Shown piece by piece: positions 1-7,678 of a stretch of 44,355 bases of DNA. The stretch is from NCBI GenBank assembly GCA_905397405.1, contig CAJPVJ010000080.1, positions 1 through 44,355 on the forward strand, given 5' to 3'. The stretch comes from Oppiella nova. Taxonomy: Eukaryota; Arthropoda; Arachnida; Sarcoptiformes; Oppiidae. The notes beneath the pieces are model-generated. The model was not told where the DNA came from and did not search any database. It worked only from the letters and a program-made list of their open reading frames with translations. Each line of letters opens with the position of its first letter. Position 1 is the first letter of the stretch. The translations under genes and the position numbers were made by a program.

Positions 1-14
1 AAACATCATTTAAT

Positions 15-569
15 GTGAGGTGGTATTACTCTGTACCTGCTATTGCTGTACTTGGTATAGGATTCTATTATAGCAGTCCAGGTTTTAGTCGGGGATTTTT
101 GGGATCAGGTTTTAAATGGGGAAGTGGTAGTGATTCTTCTCTAAATTTGAGTATTGAAGTTTTACCAGACTGCCGTATTGCGACCAATGATGTGAATTTT
201 GGAACAGCAGCCTTTGCAGATGCCTTTACACCAGTGAAAACCTCGATGGGAATACGCTGTTCAGTCAAGACACCTTATAAAGTGAGCCTGAATGATGGTC
301 TTTATCCACAAAATGGCAATCAACGTGCAATGAAGTCAGAAACGGGGAATAACTATATGAGTTATGAAATTTATAAAAACTCAACTACGGAACGCTGGGG
401 AAGAAATAACGAGCAGTGGTTGAGCGATGTTGCGACTACAAATCCTGGTATTTATGATGCGAAAACTCAGCAGGGTTATGCTTTCACAACAAAAATTCTG
501 GATACAAATTCACTGAGTCTGCCTGCTGGTAAATATAGTGATACTGTAACTGTACAGGTCGAATTTTAA
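15..569 (+). CDS. Spore coat U (SCPU) domain fimbrial protein, probable last gene of a chaperone-usher operon
   Basis: A 184-residue exported protein. The N-terminal hydrophobic stretch (about residues 4-20) acts as a signal or anchor segment. The rest resembles a spore coat U domain as in CsuA/B/E-type pilins: an early Cys in LPDCRI, a second Cys in GIRCSV, and a C-terminal strand ending TVTVQVEF, the usual donor-strand shape. The GTG start at 15 overlaps an ATGTGA at 13-18, so an upstream gene probably ends at 18 and is translationally coupled. The upstream partners (usher, chaperone) lie outside the window. The role as minor or tip subunit is inferred from the end-of-operon position. It is shorter than the two-domain tip adhesin CsuE. 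Confidence 0.7.
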   Translation: MRWYYSVPAIAVLGIGFYYSSPGFSRGFLGSGFKWGSGSDSSLNLSIEVLPDCRIATNDVNFGTAAFADAFTPVKTSMGIRCSVKTPYKVSLNDGLYPQNGNQRAMKSETGNNYMSYEIYKNSTTERWGRNNEQWLSDVATTNPGIYDAKTQQGYAFTTKILDTNSLSLPAGKYSDTVTVQVEF

Positions 570-975
570 GAGATACTCACAATAACATCATGATTTTTTA
601 TCATGATGTTAATTATAAAAAAGAATACATATAATTAAATTATTAATTTACACTATTAAAAACACCTAAGCTATATTCTTTTATTTATTTAAGTGGTTTT
701 TTATATTAAGCACCAGTGAAATAAATAATTATTTTTTGAAAAAAATTCTTACATCATATTATTTATTTTGTCGCTAATTTCTTGTATTTGTTTGTTAAAT
801 AATTTTTTCGTATTTCGTGTGTTTAAATTAATCCTGCTATTTTTTTATAATGATTCTGATTTTATGCTTTTAAATCATTAATAGTGTTTAAAACACCAAT
901 ATAATTTTCAACAGATGTTTTTTTTATTAGTATAAGATTATAATAATTGTTTTAATTATAAGAGGGTTATTTGTT
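570..975. other. AT-rich intergenic spacer before the recombinase-like gene
   Basis: About 400 bases of very AT-rich sequence. It holds the hairpin at 583-611 and a TATAAT-like box at 939-944 about 32 bases before the next start. A purine-rich ribosome site (AGAGGG, 961-966) lies 9 bases before the GTG at 976. No gene is visible. Confidence 0.5.
583..611 (+). terminator. Hairpin after the fimbrial operon
   Basis: A perfect 11-bp stem (TAACATCATGA at 583-593 pairing with 601-611) with a T-rich 7-nt loop begins 14 bases after the fimbrial stop codon. There is no strong downstream T-tract, so it may be a weak or bidirectional terminator. Confidence 0.5.
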
Positions 976-1566
976 GTGCGAGTCTATGCATATTTTAGAG
1001 TTGATGATTTGTCTATAAAAGACAGTAATTATGTCTCCTATATTTCAAACGCTGGTTATGAAATACCAAATAAACGAGTGATCTTTGAAGAGGTGGAAGC
1101 CGGTATATCATTAAAATATAGAAATAAATTTATTAATTTAGTCAATTATGCGATGGAAAGCGGTGATTTATTGTTAATCAATGGAATTGATTCATTAGGT
1201 GGTAACTTTAATGAAGTATCTTCAAGTGTAAATTTGATTTTTAAAAAAAAAATTCGATTAATCTGTTTAGATTTTTCTAAAAATGAAATTGTGGGAGATC
1301 TTAAGAAATTATTTATGCATTTTTTAAAGTTATGTTCTGATTTTGAAGAGAAATCTAGTTTTTCTAAAAAGAGCATTATGAATAAAGCAAAAAAGCGTGT
1401 AGGTCGTCCCGAGATTTTAACTGATAAGCAAAAGAAAGAAGCCTTGGATAAGTTTAAAAAAGGCCATACTGTTTATTCAATTGCTAAGCATTACTCAGTT
1501 ACTCGAACAGTCATCCAACGCTTAATTTTAAAATCTTCTGACGTCATTAATAGTGATGAAAAGTAA
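976..1566 (+). CDS. Serine-recombinase-like protein with degenerate active site and intact HTH
   Basis: 196 residues with the layout of a small resolvase/invertase: an N-terminal catalytic-fold domain (about 1-110), a linker helix (about 111-140), and a Hin-type HTH (about 143-185, starting GRPEILTDKQ). In active enzymes the motif near residue 10 is YxRVS and the later one is DRLGRS. Here they read YFRVDD (Ser replaced by Asp10) and IDSLGGN (both Arg lost, Asp72 kept). The E-helix ERxxxxER pattern is also gone. It is therefore probably unable to cut DNA and may act as a DNA-binding regulator. The GTG start is supported by AGAGGG 9 bases upstream. It lies just downstream of a fimbrial operon, so control of fimbriae is possible but unproven. 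Confidence 0.7.
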   Translation: MRVYAYFRVDDLSIKDSNYVSYISNAGYEIPNKRVIFEEVEAGISLKYRNKFINLVNYAMESGDLLLINGIDSLGGNFNEVSSSVNLIFKKKIRLICLDFSKNEIVGDLKKLFMHFLKLCSDFEEKSSFSKKSIMNKAKKRVGRPEILTDKQKKEALDKFKKGHTVYSIAKHYSVTRTVIQRLILKSSDVINSDEK

Positions 1567-1860
1567 ATGAGGAGTATAAAACTTCAGAAAAATCATATAA
1601 GTAGGTTTGCGATTGCGCAGAAAAGATCTGATTTTAACAAAACAATTATTGTCCAATTGGTTTATGTGTTACGACAAGTAAATCCCAAAAAAGCAAAAAA
1701 TTTGATGAGTCATTATAGTATTGAAATAAAGTCGATAAATGGTTTGATCAACTATAGGATTCAAGGGATTAAACATGAGGGAAAAATGATTATCTTTTTA
1801 TATGGTTCTGATTTATATTTTTTGGATCTAAATAAATCATTGTTTGATTATGAGTCTTGA
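1567..1860 (+). CDS. Small hypothetical protein
   Basis: A 97-residue basic ORF starts directly after the recombinase-like stop codon (TAAATG), suggesting coupled translation. I recognise no family. The N-terminal half is Lys/Arg-rich and probably helical. The C-terminal half alternates hydrophobic strands (MIIFLYGSDLYFLDL). Composition is as AT-rich as the preceding gene, so the two probably arrived and are expressed together. There is no signal peptide. It may be a real gene, but the evidence is length and coupling only. Confidence 0.45.
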   Translation: MRSIKLQKNHISRFAIAQKRSDFNKTIIVQLVYVLRQVNPKKAKNLMSHYSIEIKSINGLINYRIQGIKHEGKMIIFLYGSDLYFLDLNKSLFDYES

Positions 1861-2351
1861 TTTGTTTTTGGTGTGATAAAGTATATATTTATAGTTGTTT
1901 TATTCGGTTTTAAAAATAAAATTTAAGATTTTCTTTGATATCGTATTTGGTTTTTTGTTATTAATGTATTTTAAAATTTATTTTGAATAAATCAATTTTT
2001 AACCAATTTTTCATAATGTGAGGGTTTTATTTTATGGATTTTAAATATTTAAATTGAGTGTTTGTGTTTTTTAAATTAATTTTTTTATTTAACGTTGCAT
2101 GAGAGGAGGGTGCTTAATTTATATTTTAAATTTGGTAAATTATGTTTAATGGATTAAAAAATTGTTAAATTTAAAATATTTTTATTAAAATAATATTTGT
2201 ACGTGATTTTAGAAAATTATAAGCTCGATTTAAAATTTAAATGTCAAAATATTTGGGAAGTATCCAAAATAGGGTTGAATACTTCCCAACATAGTCAGAA
2301 CCGTTTTATCAATAAACAGTCTAAATTTGAACCATCTTAATTTGAATAGTC
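1861..2351. other. AT-rich gene-free spacer
   Basis: About 490 bases, mostly A/T runs, separating the plus-strand genes from the convergent mmsA operon. Apart from the hairpin at 2253-2289 I see no gene, RNA or repeat. Confidence 0.5.
2253..2289 (-). terminator. Hairpin downstream of mmsA
   Basis: A perfect 11-bp inverted repeat, TTGGGAAGTAT (2253-2263) against ATACTTCCCAA (2279-2289), with a 15-nt loop. It lies about 60 bases beyond the mmsA stop on the minus strand. The position suits transcript-end formation, but no clean U-tract follows. Confidence 0.45.
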
Positions 2352-3848
2352 TTAGTTTAAAGTCGGCATTGAAAATTGTTTGTTTTCTCGAATGTTGGCA
2401 GAAGGCCAGCGTTGAGTAATAGTTTTTCGACGTGTATAAAAACGTACACCATCTGGACCATACGCATACAAATCACCAAAGAGTGAACGTTTCCAACCAC
2501 CAAAACTATGATAAGCGACAGGTACTGGCAAAGGAACATTGATACCCACCATACCTACTTTAATATGGTCTGAGAAATAACGTGCTGCTTCTCCATCACG
2601 GGTATAGATGCATGTTCCATTACCATACTCGTGGTTATCAATCAGATCCATGGCTTGTTGCATGGTCTCTACCCGCATAATTTGTAAGACTGGGCCAAAA
2701 ATTTCCTGTTGGTAGCTATGCATATTCGCGGTAACTTGATCAATTAAAGTGGGCCCCACAAAAAAACCATTTTGATAATCGCCAACGCTTGCTTGTCTGC
2801 CATCCACAACAATTTTTGCACCTTGTTGCTCCGCACTGTCAATAAAACCAATCACTTTAGCTTTATGTTCAGCCGTAATCACAGGTCCAAAATCATTATT
2901 TTTATCAGCATAATGCCCGAATTTTAATTTACTGATTTCATTTTGAAGTTTAACAATGACGGTATCTGCAATTTCGTCACCGACTGCAACCGCAACAGAA
3001 AGCGCCATACACCGTTCACCTGAGGAACCAAAAGCAGCACCAAGGAGGGAATTCACCACATTATCAACATCTGCATCGGGCATGATAATGGCGTGATTTT
3101 TTGCCCCACCTAAAGCTTGACAGCGTTTGCCGGCAGCTGTGGCCGTTTTATAAATATATTCAGCAATTGGTGTTGAGCCTACAAAACTAACCGCTTGAAT
3201 ACGCTGATCATTTAAAAGTGTATCTACTGCAACTTTATCGCCATTGACCAGATTAAAGACACCATCGGGAAGTCCAGCTTCTTTTAGTAATTGAGCAATA
3301 TATAATGTTGAAGATGGATCACGCTCAGAAGGTTTTAAAATAAAGCAGTTGCCACAGACAATTGCCATTGGGAACATCCAAAGTGGCACCATCACAGGAA
3401 AGTTAAATGGGGTAATTCCTGCAACGACACCTAAAGGTTGAAATTCACTCCAAGAGTCAATATTCGGCCCAACATTTTTGGAGAATTCACCTTTTAAAAA
3501 TTCGGGTGCACCGCAAGCATATTCAACATTTTCAATCCCGCGCTGTAATTCCCCAGCTGCATCATGGCAAATTTTACCGTGTTCTAAACCAATCAGCTCA
3601 CAGATTTTATCGGCATTTTTTTCCAGCAACTCTTTAAACTTAAACATGACTCGCGCACGTTTGATCACTGGGGTATCACGCCATGCCGGAAAGGCATTTT
3701 CTGCTGCCGCTATTGCATCAAGTACCGTTTTTTGGCTGGCAATGGCCACTTGAGAATTTGATTCACCTGTTGCTGGATTAAATACTTTTTGGCTACGACT
3801 TGCTTCTGTTGAAAGTTGTCCATTAATAAAATGCCCGATTGTATTCAT
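2352..3848 (-). CDS. mmsA: CoA-acylating methylmalonate-semialdehyde dehydrogenase
   Basis: 498 residues, the usual family length. The aldehyde dehydrogenase fold shows TPFNFP (about 146-151), the nucleotide-binding SFVGSTPIAEYIY (about 221-233) and the catalytic loop FGSSGERCMALS with Cys280. In place of the usual ELGGK glutamate it has GGAKNH (about 247-252). That is the mark of the CoA-dependent MmsA/IolA group, in which CoA rather than water resolves the thioester. The family converts (methyl)malonate semialdehyde plus NAD and CoA to propionyl- or acetyl-CoA. It lies 30 bases behind an Fe-type alcohol dehydrogenase, so it probably oxidises that enzyme's aldehyde product. The start is supported by AGGAGA upstream on the minus strand. 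The true substrate is not certain. Confidence 0.88.
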   Translation of the reverse strand: MNTIGHFINGQLSTEASRSQKVFNPATGESNSQVAIASQKTVLDAIAAAENAFPAWRDTPVIKRARVMFKFKELLEKNADKICELIGLEHGKICHDAAGELQRGIENVEYACGAPEFLKGEFSKNVGPNIDSWSEFQPLGVVAGITPFNFPVMVPLWMFPMAIVCGNCFILKPSERDPSSTLYIAQLLKEAGLPDGVFNLVNGDKVAVDTLLNDQRIQAVSFVGSTPIAEYIYKTATAAGKRCQALGGAKNHAIIMPDADVDNVVNSLLGAAFGSSGERCMALSVAVAVGDEIADTVIVKLQNEISKLKFGHYADKNNDFGPVITAEHKAKVIGFIDSAEQQGAKIVVDGRQASVGDYQNGFFVGPTLIDQVTANMHSYQQEIFGPVLQIMRVETMQQAMDLIDNHEYGNGTCIYTRDGEAARYFSDHIKVGMVGINVPLPVPVAYHSFGGWKRSLFGDLYAYGPDGVRFYTRRKTITQRWPSANIRENKQFSMPTLN

Positions 3849-3878
3849 TGAGATCTCCTGATTTATTTTGGTTAAAAA

Positions 3879-5039
3879 TTAAGACCATAATTGCTGATAA
3901 AGTTTTACGATTTCTTCTTTGGTTGGAAGACGAGGGTTATTACTTGGTGAGCCTGAAGCAAGTGCTTGTTCTGCCATAGTATTTACAACTTCGTCAAAAT
4001 ATTGCTTATCTGCTCCAAAAGCTTCTAAAGTTGGCACTTGAAGGGATGTATTAATGTCTTTTAATGCTTCAATTAACTTGGCATTGGCAGATTCAATAGA
4101 ATCATTTTGCTGCGCTGCCCCCATGGCCTTGGCACAGTTCGCATATTTTTCAGGTTCAGCAGGTATTGAATATTCAATAATCATGGGCAATAACATGGCA
4201 TTCGATAAACCATGCGGGACATGGAAAAACGCGCCAATAGGCCGACTCATGCCATGAACTAAGGCAACAGATGCATTATTAAAAGCCACACCAGCCAATG
4301 TTGCACCCAGCATCAATGCTTCTCGGGCAGCTTCATCATTTGGATCAAAATAGACTTTTTTAAGGTTTGGGCCAATTAAGCGCATGGCCTCTAATGCTTG
4401 AGTATCGCTATATAGATTGGCTTTTTTGCTGGTATAGGCTTCAATCGCATGGGTTAAAGCATCTATACCCGTATCTGCTGTGGTACGGGCAGGTAAACTT
4501 AACGTCAGTTCATAATCCACAATCGCAGCAATGGGCATAAAACCAGCACCGACACAGAGCATTTTTTCATTACTTTCATCATCGGTAATGATCGTGAATT
4601 TGGTTGCTTCAGAACCTGTACCTGCTGTTGTTGGAACAGCAATAATTGGTAAGCCTTGTTCATTGACTTGTCTAGGGAACTTATAATCTCGGATTTTTCC
4701 ACCATAGCGACCTAAGATGCCAATGGCTTTTGCACTGTCAATCGGACTACCACCACCCACAGCAATAATTGAATCATATTGATGTGCTTGAATAAACTGA
4801 ACCCCAGCTTCAATAGAACTTGAGGTGGGTTCTGGAATGGTTTGATCAAAAAAGTCTGCTTCAATATTTTCATGTTTAAGAATCTTTTGAATATCCGCGA
4901 TATAGCCTAACTTCACCATCATTTGATCAGTGATGATCAGTGGTTTATTACAGCCTAAGCTTTTTAAAATGTGAGGAATTTTCTGTCGGGCATTTTTTCC
5001 GATTTCAAGAAATCTGGGCAATAAAATTGTATGTGACAT
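3879..5039 (-). CDS. Iron-containing alcohol dehydrogenase
   Basis: 386 residues from the start MSHTILLPRF, chosen because GGAG lies at a good distance on the minus strand; the longer reading frame has an atypical N-terminal tail. Family marks are the NAD-binding GGGSPIDSAKA, the TTAGTGSE loop, and the metal-binding region with HAIEAYTS and HGMSRPIGAFFHVPHG. The family oxidises alcohols to aldehydes with NAD(P) and Fe2+ in the cytoplasm. Followed by MmsA and divergent from a GntP-type permease, it probably oxidises a hydroxy-acid such as 3-hydroxypropionate or 4-hydroxybutyrate to the semialdehyde. That substrate is inference. It is first gene of a two-gene operon whose promoter region carries palindromes. 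Confidence 0.85.
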   Translation of the reverse strand: MSHTILLPRFLEIGKNARQKIPHILKSLGCNKPLIITDQMMVKLGYIADIQKILKHENIEADFFDQTIPEPTSSSIEAGVQFIQAHQYDSIIAVGGGSPIDSAKAIGILGRYGGKIRDYKFPRQVNEQGLPIIAVPTTAGTGSEATKFTIITDDESNEKMLCVGAGFMPIAAIVDYELTLSLPARTTADTGIDALTHAIEAYTSKKANLYSDTQALEAMRLIGPNLKKVYFDPNDEAAREALMLGATLAGVAFNNASVALVHGMSRPIGAFFHVPHGLSNAMLLPMIIEYSIPAEPEKYANCAKAMGAAQQNDSIESANAKLIEALKDINTSLQVPTLEAFGADKQYFDEVVNTMAEQALASGSPSNNPRLPTKEEIVKLYQQLWS

Positions 5040-5135
5040 AAGCGAACTCCATTTTAGTTTCATTCCATTTACATGCATTTTGTATTTAAAAAAAGACCAA
5101 GTTGCATGCTGTAAATTAGCTTTATAATATTTGTA

Positions 5136-5158
5136 TATTGATATGTATCGTATCAATA
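5136..5158. promoter_or_regulatory. Palindrome upstream of the adh-mmsA operon
   Basis: TATTGATA (5136-5143) and TATCAATA (5151-5158) form a perfect inverted repeat around TGTATCG. Read on the minus strand, it contains ACGATACAT and ATCAAT, which also occur in the palindrome next to the permease gene. It lies about 100 bases before the dehydrogenase start. It is a candidate operator for the IclR regulator. Confidence 0.5.
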
Positions 5159-5302
5159 TAAAATTATATGTAAACAGGTTTTTTATGAATTTTATTTAAA
5201 TAAAATTATTTATCTATAAATAACAATAATTTGATCTGTTTTTTAAAGTGAAAAAGAATTTTGTCTAGATTCCTCATTCAAAATTAGCTATACATATATA
5301 AC

Positions 5303-5317
5303 GATACATTATGTATC
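5303..5317. promoter_or_regulatory. Palindrome upstream of the GntP-type permease
   Basis: GATACATTATGTATC is a perfect 15-base palindrome (7-1-7), 27 bases before the permease start at 5345. It shares ACGATACAT and ATCAATATA with the site at 5136-5158, so one regulator probably controls both divergent units. Confidence 0.55.
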
Positions 5318-5344
5318 AATATAATTAAATAAATGGAGTTTAGA

Positions 5345-6733
5345 ATGATAGGACTATTTGGAATAGTAGTGTCCTTGGTATTGCTCATGTATTTAGCTTA
5401 CAAAGGTTTTAGTGTCATTATTTTGGCGCCTTTACTCGCACTGTTTGCGGTCATTTGGAGTGGGATGACGCATGAATTATTAGGGTTTTATTCGCAAGTA
5501 TTTATGAGTGGTCTAGGTGGGTACATCATTAAATATTTTCCACTTTTTCTGTTAGGCGCTGTCTTTGGCAAACTCATGGATGACAGTGGATCAGCTCGCA
5601 CAATCGCAATTTTTTTTGTTGAACGCTTAGGGCATCATCGCGCGATGTTATCGATTGTGATTTCCTGTGCAATCTTAACCTATGGTGGTGTTTCGCTTTT
5701 TGTGGTGGGCTTTGCTGTATTTCCAATTGCTTCGGCATTATTTAAAGAACTGGGTATTCCTAAACGACTCATTCCTGCGGCAATCATGCTGGGTGCATTA
5801 ACCTTTACAATGACCGCATTGCCTGGTACGCCTGCGATTCAAAACGCAATTCCAATGCCATATTTTAAAACAGACCTATATGCTGCGCCTGTGCTTGGCA
5901 TCATTGCCTCGATTTTTATGTTAATCACGGGGATGTGGTGGCTGAATAGAAGAGTTGAACATTCGATAAAACAAGGCGAAGGTTATGGTAATCATATTGA
6001 ACATCATAAAGAAATTTTAACCCATTCAGATCCTAGCCTACTGATTGCAATGATCCCGATTGTATTGGTGATTTTATCGAATTTAATATTATCTAAAGTG
6101 ATTTTTCCAAGTATGGATACTTCATATTTGGCCACGGCTCAATTTGGTCACACCAGTCTAAACTCTGTGATTGGTCTTTGGTCGATTATTACTGCATTGG
6201 TGATCGCATGTATTGCCATTATTGCGCTCAATTGGAAACGGATTAATGATATTCGAGACAGTATTCAAAATGGTGTTTCTTCTTCATTTTTACCTATTTT
6301 TAATACCGCTTCAGAAGTGGGATATGGGTCAGTTATTGCATCTTTAGCTGGTTTTGTTATTTTAAAAGATTTTTTAGTCGGTTTAGCGCCAAGTAATCCG
6401 CTGGTTTCAGAAGCAATTTTGGTCAATGTACTGGCTGGGATTACAGGTTCTGCGTCTGGAGGTTTGAGTATTGCATTGAATACGATGGGTGAAACCTATA
6501 TGAATCTAGCACAAGATTTTGGCATTTCACCTGAATTAATGCACAGAGTTGCCTCTATGGCTTCAGGTTCTTTAGATTCTCTTCCACATAAGGGCGCAGT
6601 GATTACAATTATTGCACTTTGTGGTCTTACGCATAAGCAATCTTATTATGACATGTTTGTGGTCGCAGTTATTTTTCCACTACTTGCGTTGATTGGAGTG
6701 ATTACACTTGGAACATATTTTGGATCATTTTAA
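5345..6733 (+). CDS. GntP-family permease (gluconate/hydroxy-acid type)
   Basis: 462 residues with about 12 hydrophobic segments. The start at 5345 follows GGAG by 5 bases and is preferred over the ATG 12 bases upstream. Typical of GntP/CitMHS-type carriers are the early LAYKGFSVIILAP, the loop LTFTMTALPGTPAIQN, and the late GSASGGLSIALN and GSLDSLPHKGAV motifs. The family imports gluconate, 3-hydroxybutyrate or related hydroxy-acids with protons. Divergent from the adh-mmsA operon, sharing a palindromic motif and followed by an IclR gene, it probably supplies the substrate of that pathway. Confidence 0.82.
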   Translation: MIGLFGIVVSLVLLMYLAYKGFSVIILAPLLALFAVIWSGMTHELLGFYSQVFMSGLGGYIIKYFPLFLLGAVFGKLMDDSGSARTIAIFFVERLGHHRAMLSIVISCAILTYGGVSLFVVGFAVFPIASALFKELGIPKRLIPAAIMLGALTFTMTALPGTPAIQNAIPMPYFKTDLYAAPVLGIIASIFMLITGMWWLNRRVEHSIKQGEGYGNHIEHHKEILTHSDPSLLIAMIPIVLVILSNLILSKVIFPSMDTSYLATAQFGHTSLNSVIGLWSIITALVIACIAIIALNWKRINDIRDSIQNGVSSSFLPIFNTASEVGYGSVIASLAGFVILKDFLVGLAPSNPLVSEAILVNVLAGITGSASGGLSIALNTMGETYMNLAQDFGISPELMHRVASMASGSLDSLPHKGAVITIIALCGLTHKQSYYDMFVVAVIFPLLALIGVITLGTYFGSF

Positions 6734-6746
6734 GACTTGAGTTTTT

Positions 6747-6786
6747 AAAGCTAGAGACTTGGGTATTCTAAGTCGCTAGCTTTTAT
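6747..6786. terminator. Bidirectional terminator between permease and IclR genes
   Basis: An AAAGCTAG-A-GACTT stem (6747-6760) pairs with AAGTC-G-CTAGCTTT (6770-6783) around a 9-nt loop, with one internal mismatch. Poly-A on the left and poly-T on the right let it serve the two convergent genes. Confidence 0.8.
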
Positions 6787-6789
6787 TAT

Positions 6790-7566
6790 TTAATCGATTG
6801 AATTTTTTATATAGATGTTTAAATCATTGGCTGCATCTCTTAATGCATCTTGATAGCTGATTAAGTCATCTAAGGATTTTCGAATACTTGGCGCATGGGT
6901 ATATAAGCAGGCAATGATTTCACCATTGGGGTGGAGTATAGGCACTGAACAGGCCACCATCCCTGCGATAAACTCTTCATTATCGGTGCCTAAATTTGTC
7001 ACGCCAATACGCTGAATTTCAGATTCCAGCAAATTAAGATCTGTAATGGTGTTTTTGGTGTACTGGGTGATTGGAATATTTTTTAGAATATTTTTCCTTT
7101 TTTCTGCGGATAAATGGCTTAAAAAAAGTTTGCCACTTGATGTACACCAGACAGGCACTGTTGAACCGACGGGTAAATATACCTGTAATGGCCAGTTTGT
7201 CTGTATACGGTCTACATACAACATATGATTATCTTGTAGGATTGCTATACCACAGGTTTCGCCAATCTTATTTGACAGTTTTTCTAAAATAGAAAACCGT
7301 TCAATTCTAAATTTTTCATTTTCCCAAACATTAAATAATAGTTGTTTGACTCTTCCACCCACCAACAAGCCACCATGTAAATCTACTTTGACATAACCTT
7401 CTTTTTCTAATAGTTGGATGAGTCGATGAATACTGGGCTTTGGAATATCAAGGGCTAAAGAGAGATCAAGTGGGGAAGGGGGATGTTTTGCTTCACTAAT
7501 GGCTTCTAAAATCTCAAGTACTCGTGTGATCGATGAACCTTTATTTCGTTTTGTATCTTGTGTCAT
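6790..7566 (-). CDS. IclR-family transcriptional regulator
   Basis: 258 residues from MTQDTKRNKG; an ATG 27 bases further upstream (7593) is also possible. GGA lies 7 bases before the chosen start. The N-terminal winged HTH is seen in SSITRVLEILEAI to KPSIHRLIQLLEKEGYV (about 11-65). The C-terminal IclR effector domain includes VPVWCTSSGKLFLS and a GMVACSVPI segment near the end. IclR proteins bind short palindromes and sense small organic acids. It lies convergent with the permease, so it is the likely regulator of the adh-mmsA/permease region and the best candidate to bind the palindromes at 5136 and 5303. Confidence 0.85.
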   Translation of the reverse strand: MTQDTKRNKGSSITRVLEILEAISEAKHPPSPLDLSLALDIPKPSIHRLIQLLEKEGYVKVDLHGGLLVGGRVKQLLFNVWENEKFRIERFSILEKLSNKIGETCGIAILQDNHMLYVDRIQTNWPLQVYLPVGSTVPVWCTSSGKLFLSHLSAEKRKNILKNIPITQYTKNTITDLNLLESEIQRIGVTNLGTDNEEFIAGMVACSVPILHPNGEIIACLYTHAPSIRKSLDDLISYQDALRDAANDLNIYIKNSID

Positions 7567-7678
7567 AAAATTTTCCAAAAGACCCTGCTTCATTCATACC
7601 CACTTGAGCTTATGGATATTAACATTTGAATGTTATAGGTATGAAATGTCAACAGATCCTAAATAAGCCTTTAAAATA

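Noticed and set aside
1567-1860. Assigning a named family to the 97-residue ORF
   Set aside because: Only vague strand patterns resemble known small domains; no diagnostic residues, so left as hypothetical.
3478-3753. 91-codon plus-strand ORF inside mmsA
   Set aside because: It lies wholly opposite a clear aldehyde dehydrogenase gene, has no ribosome site and no recognisable domain.
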